A stretch of DNA of 64,000 nt from Emiliania huxleyi CCMP1516. Taxonomy: Eukaryota; Haptophyta; Isochrysidales; Noelaerhabdaceae. The position numbers and the translations under genes were made by a program. Positions within the stretch are counted from its first letter, which is position 1, and every line of letters begins with the position of its first letter. Below, piece after piece: positions 30,415 to 41,664 of the stretch. The DNA is taken from positions 106,409 through 170,408 of the forward strand of contig NW_005202176.1 of NCBI RefSeq assembly GCF_000372725.1, given 5' to 3'. Below the pieces are notes generated by a model. It was not told the origin of the DNA, made no database searches, and saw nothing but the letters and a program-made list of their open reading frames with translations.

Positions 30415-32443
30415 ATGTGCATGCTCCTCCTCTCGCTCCCATCTGCCGCGGCGGTGCCCATCCGCCTCTCCGACTTTGTCCCTCTCCGGTTCGCCGGCCT
30501 CGGCCGCTGCGCGGCGGCGCCTGCGCTATTCCTCTCCGAGACACGCGAGGGACCGGTCCTTCCGGTTCCCATTCCTGCCGACGCGGTGATGGCGTGCGAG
30601 CAGGCCCTCAATGCAGCACGCCCATCAATGGTCGAGGTGCTTCTCCAGGCTCAGGCCACCGCCGGCCGCGATGGCGGCCTCTTTGACAATCTGCCGTTTG
30701 CGGCCTGGAACCCGGCGCCGCAGGCCAAGCGAGACGCCTTTGCTCGCTGCTCGGGCCGCGGCTACCCGCGCGAGGGCTATCGCTCTGCCTACCACCTCCT
30801 CGTCGACATGGCGCGTCGCGACGCTTGCGCCGACATCGCGTGCGTGGTGCTGGAGGACACCGCCCTGCTGGGCGACTCGCTCGTGGTGGGCGGAGCGCTC
30901 GTGCTCGAGCGGCGGCTGCCGATGGCACGCGACTCGGGGAGCTTCGCGGCGGGCGCCGGCCCGCCGCCCGCCCAAGACGCGCGCTGGCGGGCCAAGGACG
31001 AGGCCGAGGGGCTCGGCGACGAGGGCTGGCAGGGCGAGGCCTCGCTGCCCGAGCTGGCGGAGGACGCGACGCTGTGCGAGTGCACCGCCGACGAGGCGCT
31101 CGGCGTGGCGCTGGCGCTCGGCTGTCGCGTGCTGGTCGACGCTCGCGTGTGGGAAGGCGGCCGGACTGCTCCGCGGTACAGCGAGCAGCGCGGCAAGATG
31201 CGGCTCGAGGTGATGCCGCGCACGGCGGAGAGGGCTGAGGGAGAGGAGGGAGGGGAGGGCGAGCGGCGCCCTCCCCCGCCGCTGCCTTGGGAGATCAGTT
31301 CTGCGGACGAGCTCCTCTCCCTCTCGCTCGAGGACAAGGCCCGCTCGGCGCTGCGGGCGGGGCTGCGGCTGCCTCGGAGGCGAGAGGCGACCAACGAGGT
31401 GGGGAAGAGCCGCTCGACGCGGGGAGCCTTTCCTGAGGAGGCTTTCCTGAGCCGTGTCTCCCCCCCTCCTGCAGGCCCTGACCCAGCTGCTCGAGCCTCT
31501 CCTCGACGAGGACGTGCGCCGACGCCTCGCGATGCGGCGCGCCCTCGAGGAGGGCGACGTCGGCGCCGCCGCGGCGCTCGAGGCTGGCAGCAGCCGCCGC
31601 GGGCAGCTGCTCGCCGCGTTGCGTCGCGCGGTGGACGAGGAGCGGTACGGCGAGGCGGCGGAGCTGTCTCTGGAGCTGCGCGTCGAGACGAGCCGGCGGG
31701 CGGACGTGACTCAGGACGAGGGCGGCTACGACCGCTACCTCGACCAGGACGACTGGTACGCACGCGGGCTCGCGGCGGAGCGCGAGAGGGAGCTGCAAAA
31801 GGAGCGGGAGAGGGCGGCGGAGAGGGAGGCGGCCGCCGAAGCGGTCGCAGAGGCGGCCGCGGAGGCGGAGGAGGCGGAGGAGGCGGAGGAGGCGGCGCGG
31901 GTGGCGAGAGAGAGGAGGGAGGCGGAAATGGCAGCGGCAGAGGAGGCGGAGGCAGCAGCGGAGAGGCTGGTGGCAGAGGAAGCAGCGGCGTCGGCAGAGG
32001 CCAAAGCGGCGGTGTTGGCAGAGGAGGCAGCCGGCGGATTTCGCTTCGACGTGGTCTCGGCTCCGCGGGGCGCCGAGGAGACCGGCTCCTGGAGCGACGC
32101 GCTTGAGGGGCGCGTGTTCGAGCAGATGCTGGCGGCCTTCGACAATTATCCACCGGAGGAGGTGGAGGCGCTGCTCGCGGCTCTCGTGCGGGCCGCGGGC
32201 GATGGGGAGGCGGAGGCGGAGCGCTCGTTGCTCAAGCTGGCGGGCTTGGCGCGGAGTATCGAGGCGCTGCCGGCGGCCGGCTCTGGCGGGGACGGCGCTC
32301 TGGCGGCGGACGAGGCGCGCAGCCTCTACTCTCAGGTGCGCATGTGGGGCAAGGACGGGGAGAGGTGGCTCGAGGGGAGAGGAGGGGGAGACTCCGGTGG
32401 CTCTTGGCTCGGGTGGCTGAACGATCTTCGCCGAGGTCTCTGA
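30415..32443 (+). CDS. BFN (bifunctional nuclease, DUF151)-UVR domain protein
   Basis: Two exons, 30415-31398 and 31475-32443 (GTGGGG donor, CCTGCAG acceptor, phase 0), give 650 residues. A signal-like N terminus (MCMLLLSLPSAAA) is followed by a region with the BFN pattern: LPVPIPADAVMACEQALNAA, RPSMVEVLLQ, a strand pair ACVVLEDTALLGDSL, and DATLCECTADEALGVALALG leading to VLVDARV. Exon 2 starts with LTQLLEPLLDED, then a UVR motif (QLLAALRRAVDEERYGEAAE), YDRYLDQDDWY, a long Glu/Ala coiled coil and a C-terminal helical region. BFN followed by UVR is the plan of plant BBD proteins, which have RNase/DNase activity, so a plastid or nuclear nuclease is likely. The BFN match is read by eye and is weaker than the UVR match. 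Confidence 0.72.
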
Positions 32444-34626
32444 CACCCACAGAGGTCGTGGCTTGTCCTCTGTTGATGCATGCAGACACACGAGACACGG
32501 GTACATCGGCACGGTGGAACCTTATAGACCAGCGCGCTGTGGCGGTACTTCTTCTCCGAATAACAATGTCTGTGAAAAAGAGTTTCAAGGAAACTCCCTC
32601 CCGAGGCGGGAGCCCACTTCCCCTTGTGCAGCTCGAGCCCACCAAATTCCGTGCGGGTACGAGGCTGATCCGGCCGTGTCCCCAGCACAGCTTTGGCTTC
32701 GACGGGCGCCTCCCAGGGTGCCCCGGGCGACCGACTCGAGCGGCATGCGGCTTCGGACAGACCTCGGCCCGGCTCCTGGCCGGTCGCTGAAGCGTCTCAG
32801 TCGCTCTCTCTCGGTTGCGCGGTTGCGCGGTTGACGCTTTTTTGGCGCTCACGGCGGGCGGCGAGGCTGGCCTTGAGGTCGCAGCGAGCCGTCCAGACGT
32901 CTCACGGTGGCGTCACGCATATCACTCGTGGCGTCGGTCGCCTTGGAGGCGGCGGAGACGTCCAGCGGCGGCGCATTTTGATGGGCACGCCCGGCAGCGC
33001 TGCGGGCGAGCGTGCCGCAGGCTGAAGACCTCCCTTGGCGCGGCGCGAGCGGCGCGCACCGCTGCACGAGGGCGCGCGGCGCTGCCGCCGCGATCAGTCG
33101 TCACGGCCTGCGCCCGGGCCGGCCGCGCGGTTGGCGTGGCAGCGACCACAGCACATGGTTCGGGGCTTCGGGCGGGCTTCTCGGTATCTTCGGTTCCGCT
33201 GCACCGGCGCGTGCGTCCGACCCAGTGAGTCCTGCCGGTGAAGTGTGTGGTGTCCAGCCGCGCGGTGTTGCAGACTACGTCGCGTGGTGTGCTTGTGCGT
33301 CGGTAGTCATCGCACGACTCGCAGTCTCGCACTGTGTCCGCACTGCCGGTGCCGGCTGGGTCCGTCGCAGCGCACGCACTCTCCCTGTGGGTCGAGTCGT
33401 GGTTTATGCGCGAGTCGTGGTGTGCGAGGATTATTTGACTAACACTCTGATTAATACCCAGCGCGGCGTCTCCCCCTCCTCTCTCGCTCGAGGCACCCGG
33501 AGCGAGAGTGTCAAGGACACACACCCATCTCTCTCTCGCGAGCGCACACACACCGACCCCATGTGCCGTGCACGGCCAGCGCTCCCACAGGCGCGGAATG
33601 ATCCGTCGTGCGCCCCATGTGCGTGCGCGCGCAAGTACATGAAGCAGTTATAGCAGTACCCTACGACACACACCGCCAGAGGACAGCGCGTCCAGCGTCC
33701 ATCGGGGTGGAGGTGCTGCCGCCAGAGCCCAGGTTGGCGAAGCCGTCAACGATCCACTCTATGAAGCGTGGAGCTGCCGCCAGCGCTGCGGCCTGCGTGC
33801 CAAAGTTTCGCGGCTCGAAGGGGGCCGCGCCGTAGGGAGGGTTCGTGGAGCGGGCGACCCACCTCTGGAGCGTAGGCTGTTGAGCGACATCTTGACGTGC
33901 GTCTTCGACTTGCGGTAGAGGCACTCGATGTACCACCGGCCTGAGTTGCTGTTCTGCTTCACCGTCGGCGAGCAGCCGAGGTGCGCCACGCGCGGTCGTC
34001 GTCAGAGGCAGAAGAGGGCGCGTTGGTCATTTTCGCTATCTGCGCCGCGCGCAATGGGGTGAAGTCACGTGGGATTTGCACGACGCGGCTGTCGCGACGT
34101 GCAGAAGTGCGTGGCATGCGGTGTACGAGACGGTAGGTGGGTCGATGGCTCGGCTCGCATCGCCCTCCTAGCCACAGCTCTGGATTCGGGCCCGACGCCG
34201 AAGCGGCGCGCGCGACGGCCGGCGCGGCTTGGGAAGGAGGGCGCGGGCCGACCCATCGACCCCCTAGGGGACCAGACTATGGCCACCACTAGCCTCGCCA
34301 ACCGCTCCGCTAGCGTGTCGAGCGAACCTGACGCGACTTCGGACGGCTACGTGGGCGCCTCGCTGTGCTGGCGTTACGCCCGGATCAGCCTCGTAGGTGT
34401 GGTAGCTGGTCACGTCCGTTTTTCCCGTTCCCTCCCCACACCCTTGGCGCCGGCCAAAACGCCACCCACTCAGCCGTGAAAACAGATAAGCCGATTCTCT
34501 CGAGGTCTCGAGATACACAAAGCGGCCAACCCGAGCCCAGTGTCGTAAAAGAATGTAACTAAAATAACTCACAGCAGACAGGCTCGGCGGACTGGCGCGT
34601 GCTAGCACTATTACAAAAGAAATAGC
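32444..34626. other. Gene-poor stretch
   Basis: About 2.2 kb. Minus-strand pieces at 33989-33661 read GRWYIECLYRKSKTHVKMSL in one frame and PPYGAAPFEPRNFGTQAAAL in another, so a frameshifted gene fragment is possible. An imperfect inverted repeat lies at 34135-34262. No complete gene is supported. Confidence 0.5.
34135..34262. repeat. Imperfect inverted repeat, arms ~40 bp
   Basis: The left arm begins GTGGGTCGATGGCTCGG and the right arm ends CCGACCCATCGACCCC. With small gaps the pairing continues inward over a CCCTCCT/AGGAGGG block. Confidence 0.6.
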
Positions 34627-35915
34627 TCAAAAAAGAAATATCAATCGCGCGGACGTTTCGCGCGGACTACACGGGCAGCTGCGCTCCGCGTCGTTCCTTT
34701 TGGGGTTTTGCATGGCGCCAAAGAAGAAAGGTGGGAAGAAAGAGGGCAAGAAGGGCGGTGGTGACGCCGACGGAGAGCTCAGCCCAGGGACGAAGTCGTT
34801 GTTGCACGTCCACTCCGTCTCGTACACGCCGATCGCGAGGCACACGACTGGGGGGGGAGGAGGGGGGGTGAGGGGAGGGAGGTGTGCTGGCGGCGCGCCG
34901 TTGAGGGAGGGGGGAGGGGGAGGGGGGGGGGGGGGGTGCTGGCGGTTGGGGGGAGGGGCTTGGCGGCGCGCCAATGAGGAAGCCCGCGGTGAGGGTGAAC
35001 CAGATGAGGCCGGCGAAGCCCTTGGCGAGCTTTGCGGAGAGCGGGAGCAGGCCGACGAGCGCCAGTCAGTGGAAAATGATCATCACGGCGGAGGCAACCT
35101 CGGCGATGATGGCGAGGGACATGGCCGAGAAGCCCGCCTTCTTGAGCTCGGTGCACTGGAGGAAGTGCGCCGGGTGCTTGAGGCCTGGTGCGGGACAGCG
35201 GACGATAGAGGGCGGGGTTGTTGGTCGCGCGCCCGCGGCGGCGGCCGTGCATTCGGCGCACCGTCGGTCGCGACGACGCTCGGCACGGCGGCAATGACCT
35301 GGAGGAGGCCGAGCTCGTCGATGTACTCCTGCAGGGTCTCGCGGGCGCCCGCCTTGCCCCAGCCGTAGCCCGACGAGTCGTGGTGCAGGCCGACGCCGTA
35401 CTGCGGCCCGAGAAGCTCGTCGGCGCGGTAGTCGAGGCCGTGATCCTTGAGGTTGATCGTTTCGCCGTCCAGGGTCGCCGTGAGTGCAGTGAGGCGGGGC
35501 AGGTTGGAGGTGTCCTTGAGCTTGATGACCGACCGGCCTGCGGGCGAGGGCGGCGGTGTGGTGAGAGAGAGGCGGGGCGGCGGGACAACGTGGCGGCGGC
35601 GCACCGTCGGCAAGAGCGGCGGAGGCGAGCAGGGCGATCACGCCGGCCACGACGAGGGCGAGCAGGTGCGAGAGCTTGTACGCGATGTCGGACCCCGTGG
35701 CCTTCTCGGTACCGTCGGTCACCGTGTATGCCTTTGTGTTGGTCTTGGGCTGACCCTCGAGCGCGTCTGCCGTTGTGGGCGTCTCCGTCAGGTCGTCCTT
35801 CGAGATGCGTTCCACGTTCGACTCCAGCCAGTCAGACTGCGCGCGTGCGTGCAGTGGTGCGTGCGCGGATCGCGGGACGGGGGGTGGGAGAGGCGGAGAT
35901 GCGTGCCTGCGCCAT
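34627..35915 (-). CDS. Multi-pass membrane protein, five exons, with an in-frame TGA
   Basis: Proposed exons on the minus strand: 35915-35907, 35836-35605, 35537-35262, 35184-34972 and 34847-34627; lengths sum to 317 codons and phases agree. Introns 1 and 4 would use GC donors. The protein starts MAQSDWLESNVERISKDDL, then a membrane helix (SHLLALVVAGVIALLASAAL), an extracytoplasmic loop (SVIKLKDTSNLPRLTALTAT to GLDYRADELLGPQYGVGL), a motif LKHPAHFLQCTELKKAGFSA and two to three further helices (AIIAEVASAVMIIFH, FAGLIWFTLTAGFLIVV) before YETEWTCNNDFVPG. A TGA at 35068-35066 interrupts the second helix. Alternatively GTTGCC...GCAAAG around it could be a 63-bp intron. Family name not known to me. 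Confidence 0.6.
34850..34940. repeat. G-rich tract inside the last intron of the membrane-protein gene
   Basis: Runs of 7 to about 17 G on the plus strand (C-runs on the coding strand), forming the pyrimidine tract before the acceptor at 34848. Confidence 0.9.
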
Positions 35916-36355
35916 TGAGAACAAATCACTGCACAGGAGAAAGGACGACACCATAAAACATACGGCTTCTCCGCCAGTCCCGCGCTCACCGCCTCCAACT
36001 CTCCTGGCCCGACCCGATCGGTCTCGTCTCCTGCTCCCCGCGCCGCCGCTCCTCCCTCGCGCCCGCGAGGGGCTCCTGATTGTGGCGCAGCCTGCTGGAT
36101 GCGCGGCGCGGCCTGCCTCCGGGGGTGCCTCTGAGCTGGCCATTTTGGGTCACACCGTGAGAGAACGCGATACGCGTTTCAACTCGCACCGACCAGGGCT
36201 ACACACAATAAACATGTGCAAGACCACGGGACAGCGCGAGCTCCACCCCTCCCACAAAAGTCCTCCCCACCGTCCTCCCACAATGCTGCAACAAGATCCG
36301 TGCGCCGCCGGCGCCAATAGCAGTACTGTACTTGATTGCTGTCCTTTGCGCGCGG

Positions 36356-38350
36356 CTAGTCTGCATCCGCCTTGGCCCTCGCAGCGGCCGCTGACACGCG
36401 CCTCGCCTTGACGGCAGCCAGTGCCGCCTCCGCCGCCTCCGCCGCCTCTGCCGCCGCCGCCGCAGCCGCCGCCGCAGCCGCCGCAGCCGCGGCGGCCGCC
36501 TCCTCCTCTGCCGCTGCCAGAGCGTCGGCCTCGGCTTCAGCCTCCCGGCGCGCCTCCGCTGCCACCAAGGCTGCCTCCTCACCCGCCTCCGCCGCCTCCT
36601 CCTCGCTTCCCTCACTCGCCGCCTCGGCCTCCTCTCCCAACGCCTCCGCCAATCCCGCGACCGACGTCTCCGCCGTGATGCCGTACCGAATCCGCTCCTC
36701 GTGGAGCGTCTCGAGAAGCCTGATCAACCCCTCCCTGTCCAGCTTCGCGGGCTTGGCTGCGTCTGCCTCTGACGGCGCCTCGGACTCCTGCGACGGCCCA
36801 GCGCCGCCGCCCCCGCCGCCCTTCTTCTTCTTCTTCCCCTTCTTGCCCTTGCCGCGCTTCTCTGCCTCGACCTCCGCCAGCAGCTCGTCGGCGTGCCTCG
36901 CCGCCTCTGCCTCCGCCGCCGCCCGCTCCGCTGCCCTCTCCGCCGCCTCCGCAGCCCACGCCGCCTCCTTCGCCGCCTTCTCTGCCGCCTTCTCGGCCGC
37001 CGCATGCTCCTCGAGGGCGCGCACGCACTCGGTGTGGCCCTTCTCCTTGGCAATCTGCAGCGCTGTGCAGCCAGTCGCCGAGCGCAGTTCCGTGTCGGCG
37101 CCCGCCCGCAGCAGGCATCGGACAGCGGCGGGGTGGTCCTTGACAGCGGCGGCCATCAGCGCGGTGCGGCCGGCAATCTCCTTCTGGTCGATCTCCGCCC
37201 CGTGCCGCAGCAGCAGCTCGACCACCCGCTCGTGGCCCAGGAGGGCGGCGCCCATCAGCGCGGTGACGCCGCGGCTGTTCCGAAGGTCGATCGAAGCGCC
37301 ACGCTGCAGCAGCGCCGCGGCCAGCCGCTCGTGGCCGTAGAAGGCAGCGTACATCAGCAGCGTAAAGCCGCTCTGACCCTCACGAGTGAAGGTCGCGTCC
37401 ACCCGCCCGCCGCCGTCGAGCCACGCCAGCACCGCCTCGAAGCCTTGCTCAGCCGCGTCCGCGATCTCCTCGGGGACGGCGTCCTCGCCCATTCCGCTCT
37501 CCACGCCGCCAGAAGAGGACGCGGCAGTTGGTGCCGCCGCTGCCCCCTTGCCCGAGGCGGCATCGCCGTCCGCCCCTGCGCCGCCCGCCTCGCCGATCTC
37601 CTCGGGAACAGGCCCGCTGCTGCCGCCCGAAGCGCTGCCTGTCCCCGCCCCGCCCGCCTCGACCGCCGCCGCGTCGCGCCTCTCCGCCGCCACCTCGCCG
37701 ATAAACGTCTTGACGGCCGCGACGCACTCGGTGTGGCCCTTCTCTTTGGCGATCTGCAGCGCCGTCTTGCCCGGCGCAGTGCGCAGCGCCATGTCTGCGC
37801 CCGCTCGCAGCAACTGGAGCACGACGACAGGGCGGCCGTGGGAGGCGGCGCTCACGAGCGCGGTGTGGCCGTCGCCGTCCTGCAGGTCGACCTCTGCGCC
37901 GTGCCGCAGAAGCAAGTCGACCACGCGCTCGTGGCCTTGGTGGGCGGCCAACGTTAGCGCAGTGCAACCTTCACTGTTCTGCAGGTTGATCTCCGCGCCG
38001 TGCTGCAGAAGCGTCTCGACCACCTGCACGTGGCCCGAGAAGGCGGCGGCCATCAGGGCCGCATCGCCTTTGCTGTTTTGCGCGTCAGGCTTCGCGCCCC
38101 GCTTCAGCAGAACCTCGAGCAGCTGCTTGTGACCGTTGCCGGCGGCGATCAGCAGGAGCGTCCAGCCACTCACACTTCCACGCACGCACGTCGCATCAAC
38201 CCGCCCGTCCCCGGCGAGCCACGTCTGCACCACGCCCGCCTTGCCGTTCACCGCCGCCGCCTCGATCTTTTTCGACAGCGCGAGCGACGCACCCTGTGGC
38301 GTCGTTGAAGCGTGTCCGCGCCCTTTGCCAGCGCCGGTTCGGCCGGGCAT
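36356..38350 (-). CDS. Ankyrin-repeat protein, two repeat blocks and Ala/Glu-rich tail
   Basis: Single exon; the ATG at 38350 (MPGRTGAGKGRGHASTT) is the most likely start, giving 664 residues. Block 1 (~residues 45-220) holds five ankyrin repeats, opened by VVQTWLAGDGRVDATCVRG. A linker rich in Gly/Ser/Ala follows, then block 2 with four repeats opened by the very similar VLAWLDGGGRVDATFTREG. Both blocks end TALQIAKEKGHTECV, so the second arose by duplication of the first. The tail is a long charged Ala/Glu coiled coil with a Lys-rich run (GKKGKKKKKGG) and a poly-Ala run near the end. Role: protein binding; partner unknown. Related start sequence recurs at 63360. Confidence 0.9.
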   Translation of the reverse strand: MPGRTGAGKGRGHASTTPQGASLALSKKIEAAAVNGKAGVVQTWLAGDGRVDATCVRGSVSGWTLLLIAAGNGHKQLLEVLLKRGAKPDAQNSKGDAALMAAAFSGHVQVVETLLQHGAEINLQNSEGCTALTLAAHQGHERVVDLLLRHGAEVDLQDGDGHTALVSAASHGRPVVVLQLLRAGADMALRTAPGKTALQIAKEKGHTECVAAVKTFIGEVAAERRDAAAVEAGGAGTGSASGGSSGPVPEEIGEAGGAGADGDAASGKGAAAAPTAASSSGGVESGMGEDAVPEEIADAAEQGFEAVLAWLDGGGRVDATFTREGQSGFTLLMYAAFYGHERLAAALLQRGASIDLRNSRGVTALMGAALLGHERVVELLLRHGAEIDQKEIAGRTALMAAAVKDHPAAVRCLLRAGADTELRSATGCTALQIAKEKGHTECVRALEEHAAAEKAAEKAAKEAAWAAEAAERAAERAAAEAEAARHADELLAEVEAEKRGKGKKGKKKKKGGGGGGAGPSQESEAPSEADAAKPAKLDREGLIRLLETLHEERIRYGITAETSVAGLAEALGEEAEAASEGSEEEAAEAGEEAALVAAEARREAEAEADALAAAEEEAAAAAAAAAAAAAAAAAEAAEAAEAALAAVKARRVSAAAARAKADAD

Positions 38351-38995
38351 GAGGCGCGCGCGTGGGTGGGAGGGAAGACCGGAAAGCGCGCGCGGGAGCG
38401 CGGGCCGGCTTCTTTCTTTTCGCGCACAAAACGGCAAAAGAGGGAAGATCTTCAACTTCCACTGAGAGAGAGGGCGCGGCCATCTTCAACTTCCACTGCG
38501 TGAGAATGGGCCGTGAGTGGGCTGTGAGAACCGAGTTGTTGACCGTCTGGCCACATGAACTACACAATCACAAACAAATCTCTCTCATGAACCCGGTCAG
38601 GTCACAGGTGTTCCTCCCCACCTAGAAGCTACTCGAGTAGAAAGATGGAAGTGCCCAGCCATGTACGAACTATAACGCGCGGCGTGGTTAGTGGGGTCCG
38701 TGTCCGCACTAGCGTTGGAGTCGCTTGGGCAGCATCGACAGCCCCAGTGTCAACATCCGCACCTCGGGGGAGGTCGACTGCGATGGAGACGCACGATTTT
38801 GTACGTTCCATACCGAGCGCCGGACACGGGCCACGGACAGCTGAGAGGATGATAGACGCGCTGCCCCCTGGACTAAAAAAAAGAGCGTTGCGTCGTGGCG
38901 CAAACCGCAGTCTCCGTCAACCTGTTCACGACCTCAATACATCCGGCCACCAACCAGCCTCATCGCCACGCCCTCACGCCTCGGAGGCGGCCAGG
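38351..38995. other. Intergenic, nothing recognised
   Basis: About 640 bp between the ankyrin gene's 5' end and the 3' end of the L11 gene. No gene seen. Confidence 0.5.
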
Positions 38996-39903
38996 TCAGT
39001 CCTTGACCTCGATCCCCATGTTTGCGCAGGTGCCCATCACGGTGTTCATCGCCGACTGGAGCTTGTTGGTGTTCAGGTCGGGGAGCTTCACCTTTGCGAT
39101 CTCCTCCACCTAACAGCCGAGCGTGCTCCCGTGCGGCCTCGCGTCGCTCACAGGCGCCGTCTCGCCGCGAGGAGCCCCCCCCCTCTCTCTCCTTCTCTCT
39201 CTCACTCTCCCCCCCCTCCCCCCCCTCTCTCCTTCTCTCTCTCTCACTCTCACCCCCCCCCCCTCTCTCCTCACCTGAGCCATCGTGATACTGCCTGCGA
39301 TCTTGGCGTCGCGCGCGGCGTTGGGCGTGCCCGACCCCTTCGGCACGCTCGCCGCCTTCTTTATCAGCGCGGAGCAGGGCGGCGTCTTCATGATGAACGT
39401 GAAAGACCTGCGACGCGGCGAACCGGCTGAGAGGGCGGCGGCGGCGCGGCGGCGGCGGCGGGGGACAGGCGCTCACTTGTCGTCGTAGACAGAAATCTCG
39501 ACGGGGACGATGGTGCCCATCTGGAGAGGGGAGGGGGCAGGGACGAGGTCACGCCCCGAGGAGAGGGACGGGGCGGAGCGTCGCCGCGAGGAGAGACGGC
39601 GGTCTAGCAGCGGCTTGTCCGCGCCTTGTCCTGCGTGCGAGCATTGTACTCCTTGCAGAACATCATGATGTTGACGCCCGCCGCGCCGAGCGCCGGCCCG
39701 ATCGGCGGCGCCGGGTTCGCCTTGCCCGCATCAATGGCCAGCTTGATGATCTTCGCCACCTTCTTGGCCATCATGCGCGGCTCAGCAGCGCGGGCGGGCG
39801 ACGCCGCGCGGGCCGCAGGCGCGACGAGCAGCCCAGCGGCGTGGGTGCAGCAGCAGGCGAAGAGCGCGAGCGCGAGCCGTGTGGGCGTCCTCCTCGAAAG
39901 CAT
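38996..39903 (-). CDS. rpl11: Plastid ribosomal protein L11 (nuclear-encoded)
   Basis: Four exons on the minus strand: 39903-39625, 39520-39477, 39407-39275 and 39109-38996, summing to 189 residues. Intron 1 starts with GC (AAG|GCGCGG); the others start GTGAG. The N terminus [20 protein letters not shown] is a signal-peptide-like stretch followed by a transit-like Ala/Arg region. The mature part is bacterial-type L11: [74 protein letters not shown] and the C-terminal [18 protein letters not shown]11 forms the GTPase-associated stalk base of the 50S subunit with 23S rRNA. The targeting peptide makes the plastid the likely site; a mitochondrial L11 is less likely. Confidence 0.95.
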
Positions 39904-40281
39904 GGCGGACGCGGTCGTTTCAGCTGCAGCGGCTGCGGCGCGGGGCGGGAGGGGCGTCGGTGCCCGCTGCTCGAGGCTGGCCGCGGAAATCGGCAGCACG
40001 CGGCGTGGCTGTGGCAAGGGCGTGGTGGGGAGACCGCGTGCGGGTGGCTAGCTGCGAGGAAGCGAGCGGGCCGGCAGGCTGCGCTCTGTCGACGGGCGGC
40101 GGGCCTCGCACTGGGAGGAGTCAACCTCGCTCTAGCTCGAAAAGAAACATTTCGGGCAGGGCTCGCCGTGATCCATCATGGAGCTGGTCGCGAGTCACGC
40201 GCTGGGTGTGGCGAGTCGGTTGTCGTTCATGAGAGGGAGAGGTTACATGTATCTCAATCCAGGTCTGGACTCTTGTGCTCG
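39904..40281. other. Intergenic, nothing recognised
   Basis: Presumed promoter region of the L11 gene. No gene seen. Confidence 0.45.
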
Positions 40282-41173
40282 TCAGACAGTCCTAGAGAAA
40301 ATAGATTCGGTCGGGACGCACAGCGGAGCGGTGTTAGACCCACCTGTGCCACGAAGTCCACCATGGGCCAACCCGCCAGCGGCGGAGCTCGCCCCCGCTC
40401 GTTGCGTGCTCGCCGACAAGCTTGGCGTCGGGCCTGGCGGCGCCTCCCCGGCCGGCCGTGTCGTCGCCACCGCCATCGCCGCCGCCGCCGCCGCCGCCGC
40501 CTCGCGCTCAACCGCGAGCATCTGCGTGACCGCCAGCTGCGCGCCGGTCAGCCCGGGCGCGTCGTCGGCCGGCGGCGGGCGGGCGGAGCGGCCGTCGGGC
40601 GCAGCCGCTGCAGCTGCAACGACCGCGTCTGCCATGCTTTCGAGCGGGAGCGGGAGGCGTTGCGTCGGCGGCATAGCGGGCGGGCGGGGCGGCGGGGACT
40701 TGGCTGCCGGCCCTGGCTCGTCAACGATCGCGACAGGGGCAGGCTGTGGCGGGCCGGACACGCCCGCGGGCGGCGGCGTGGCGGCGGCGGGCGGCGGTGC
40801 GGTGGAGAGCCTCACCGCGCCCTCCGCCGCCCGCTCCTGCTCCTTGCTGAGCCACTGGCCGTGGAAGGCTGCGCGCAGCTCCGCGTACTGCTTGCGCAGC
40901 TGGTGGATGGCGAGCGAGTCCGCTCTGCTGCCGCTCAGCGACCCCATCGCCGTCGCAGTGTCGGCCATCGCCCTCGCCCTCGCCGCCTCAACCAGGAAGG
41001 CGCTGTCGGCCACCCCTCCGGGGACCCCTCCGGAGCCCCAGAAGCCCGCTCCCGCCGCCGCCGCCGCCGCCGCCGCCTGCGGTGCTGACGCGGCCGCGGC
41101 TGCAGGTGGTGCCTGCGCTGCTGCCGCCGCCGCTGACGCCGCCGCCGCTGATGCCGGCGCTTGTGTCGAGGCT

Positions 41174-41238
<65 letters not shown>

Positions 41239-41664
41239 TGCCGCCGCCGCCGGTGCCGGCATCTGTTGAGGCGACGGAACCGTGACGCCAAACTGGCGGC
41301 GGGCACGCCTCATCTGCCTGAAGACGAAGACAGCCGTCGCGACGTGCGCCACGTTGGACTTTAGCGGCCGGCCATCAAAGTTCATGATTGCCGCGACAGA
41401 TGAGAGGGAGCCGGTCGGCCGCGGTCGTGGCCGCGGGGTCGGCAGTGGCCCTCGCCCTCTTGCGCGCTTCGCAAGCTGCGACCGGCCCTGCTCCGTGTCG
41501 AGGAAGGCGCGCTTACCCAGGTAGAAGGCACGCTCCCGGCAGCCCAGCATCAACAGCCGCGCGAGCGTCTGCACGCTCGCGCCCCGCTGGCCGCCTTGGC
41601 CGGCAGATGATGGACCTGGCGCCCCGGAGGCCGGCGGCGGCTGATCCGCAGGGCCGGCGGACAT
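40282..41664 (-). CDS. Ala/Pro-rich hypothetical protein
   Basis: One uninterrupted frame of 460 residues. The N-terminal third is the least biased part: LARLLMLGCRERAFYLGKRA, FLDTEQGRSQLAKRARGRG and IMNFDGRPLKSNVAHVATAV, then VFVFRQMRRARRQFGV. Poly-Ala follows ((GCC/GCG)n DNA, 41165-41260), then a segment with a helix (LAIHQLRKQYAELRAAFHGQ) and a Pro/Ala-rich tail. The Gln/Arg helix could be a short coiled coil. I do not recognise the family, and GC-rich DNA easily keeps such frames open, so the gene call rests mainly on the N-terminal third. Confidence 0.45.
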
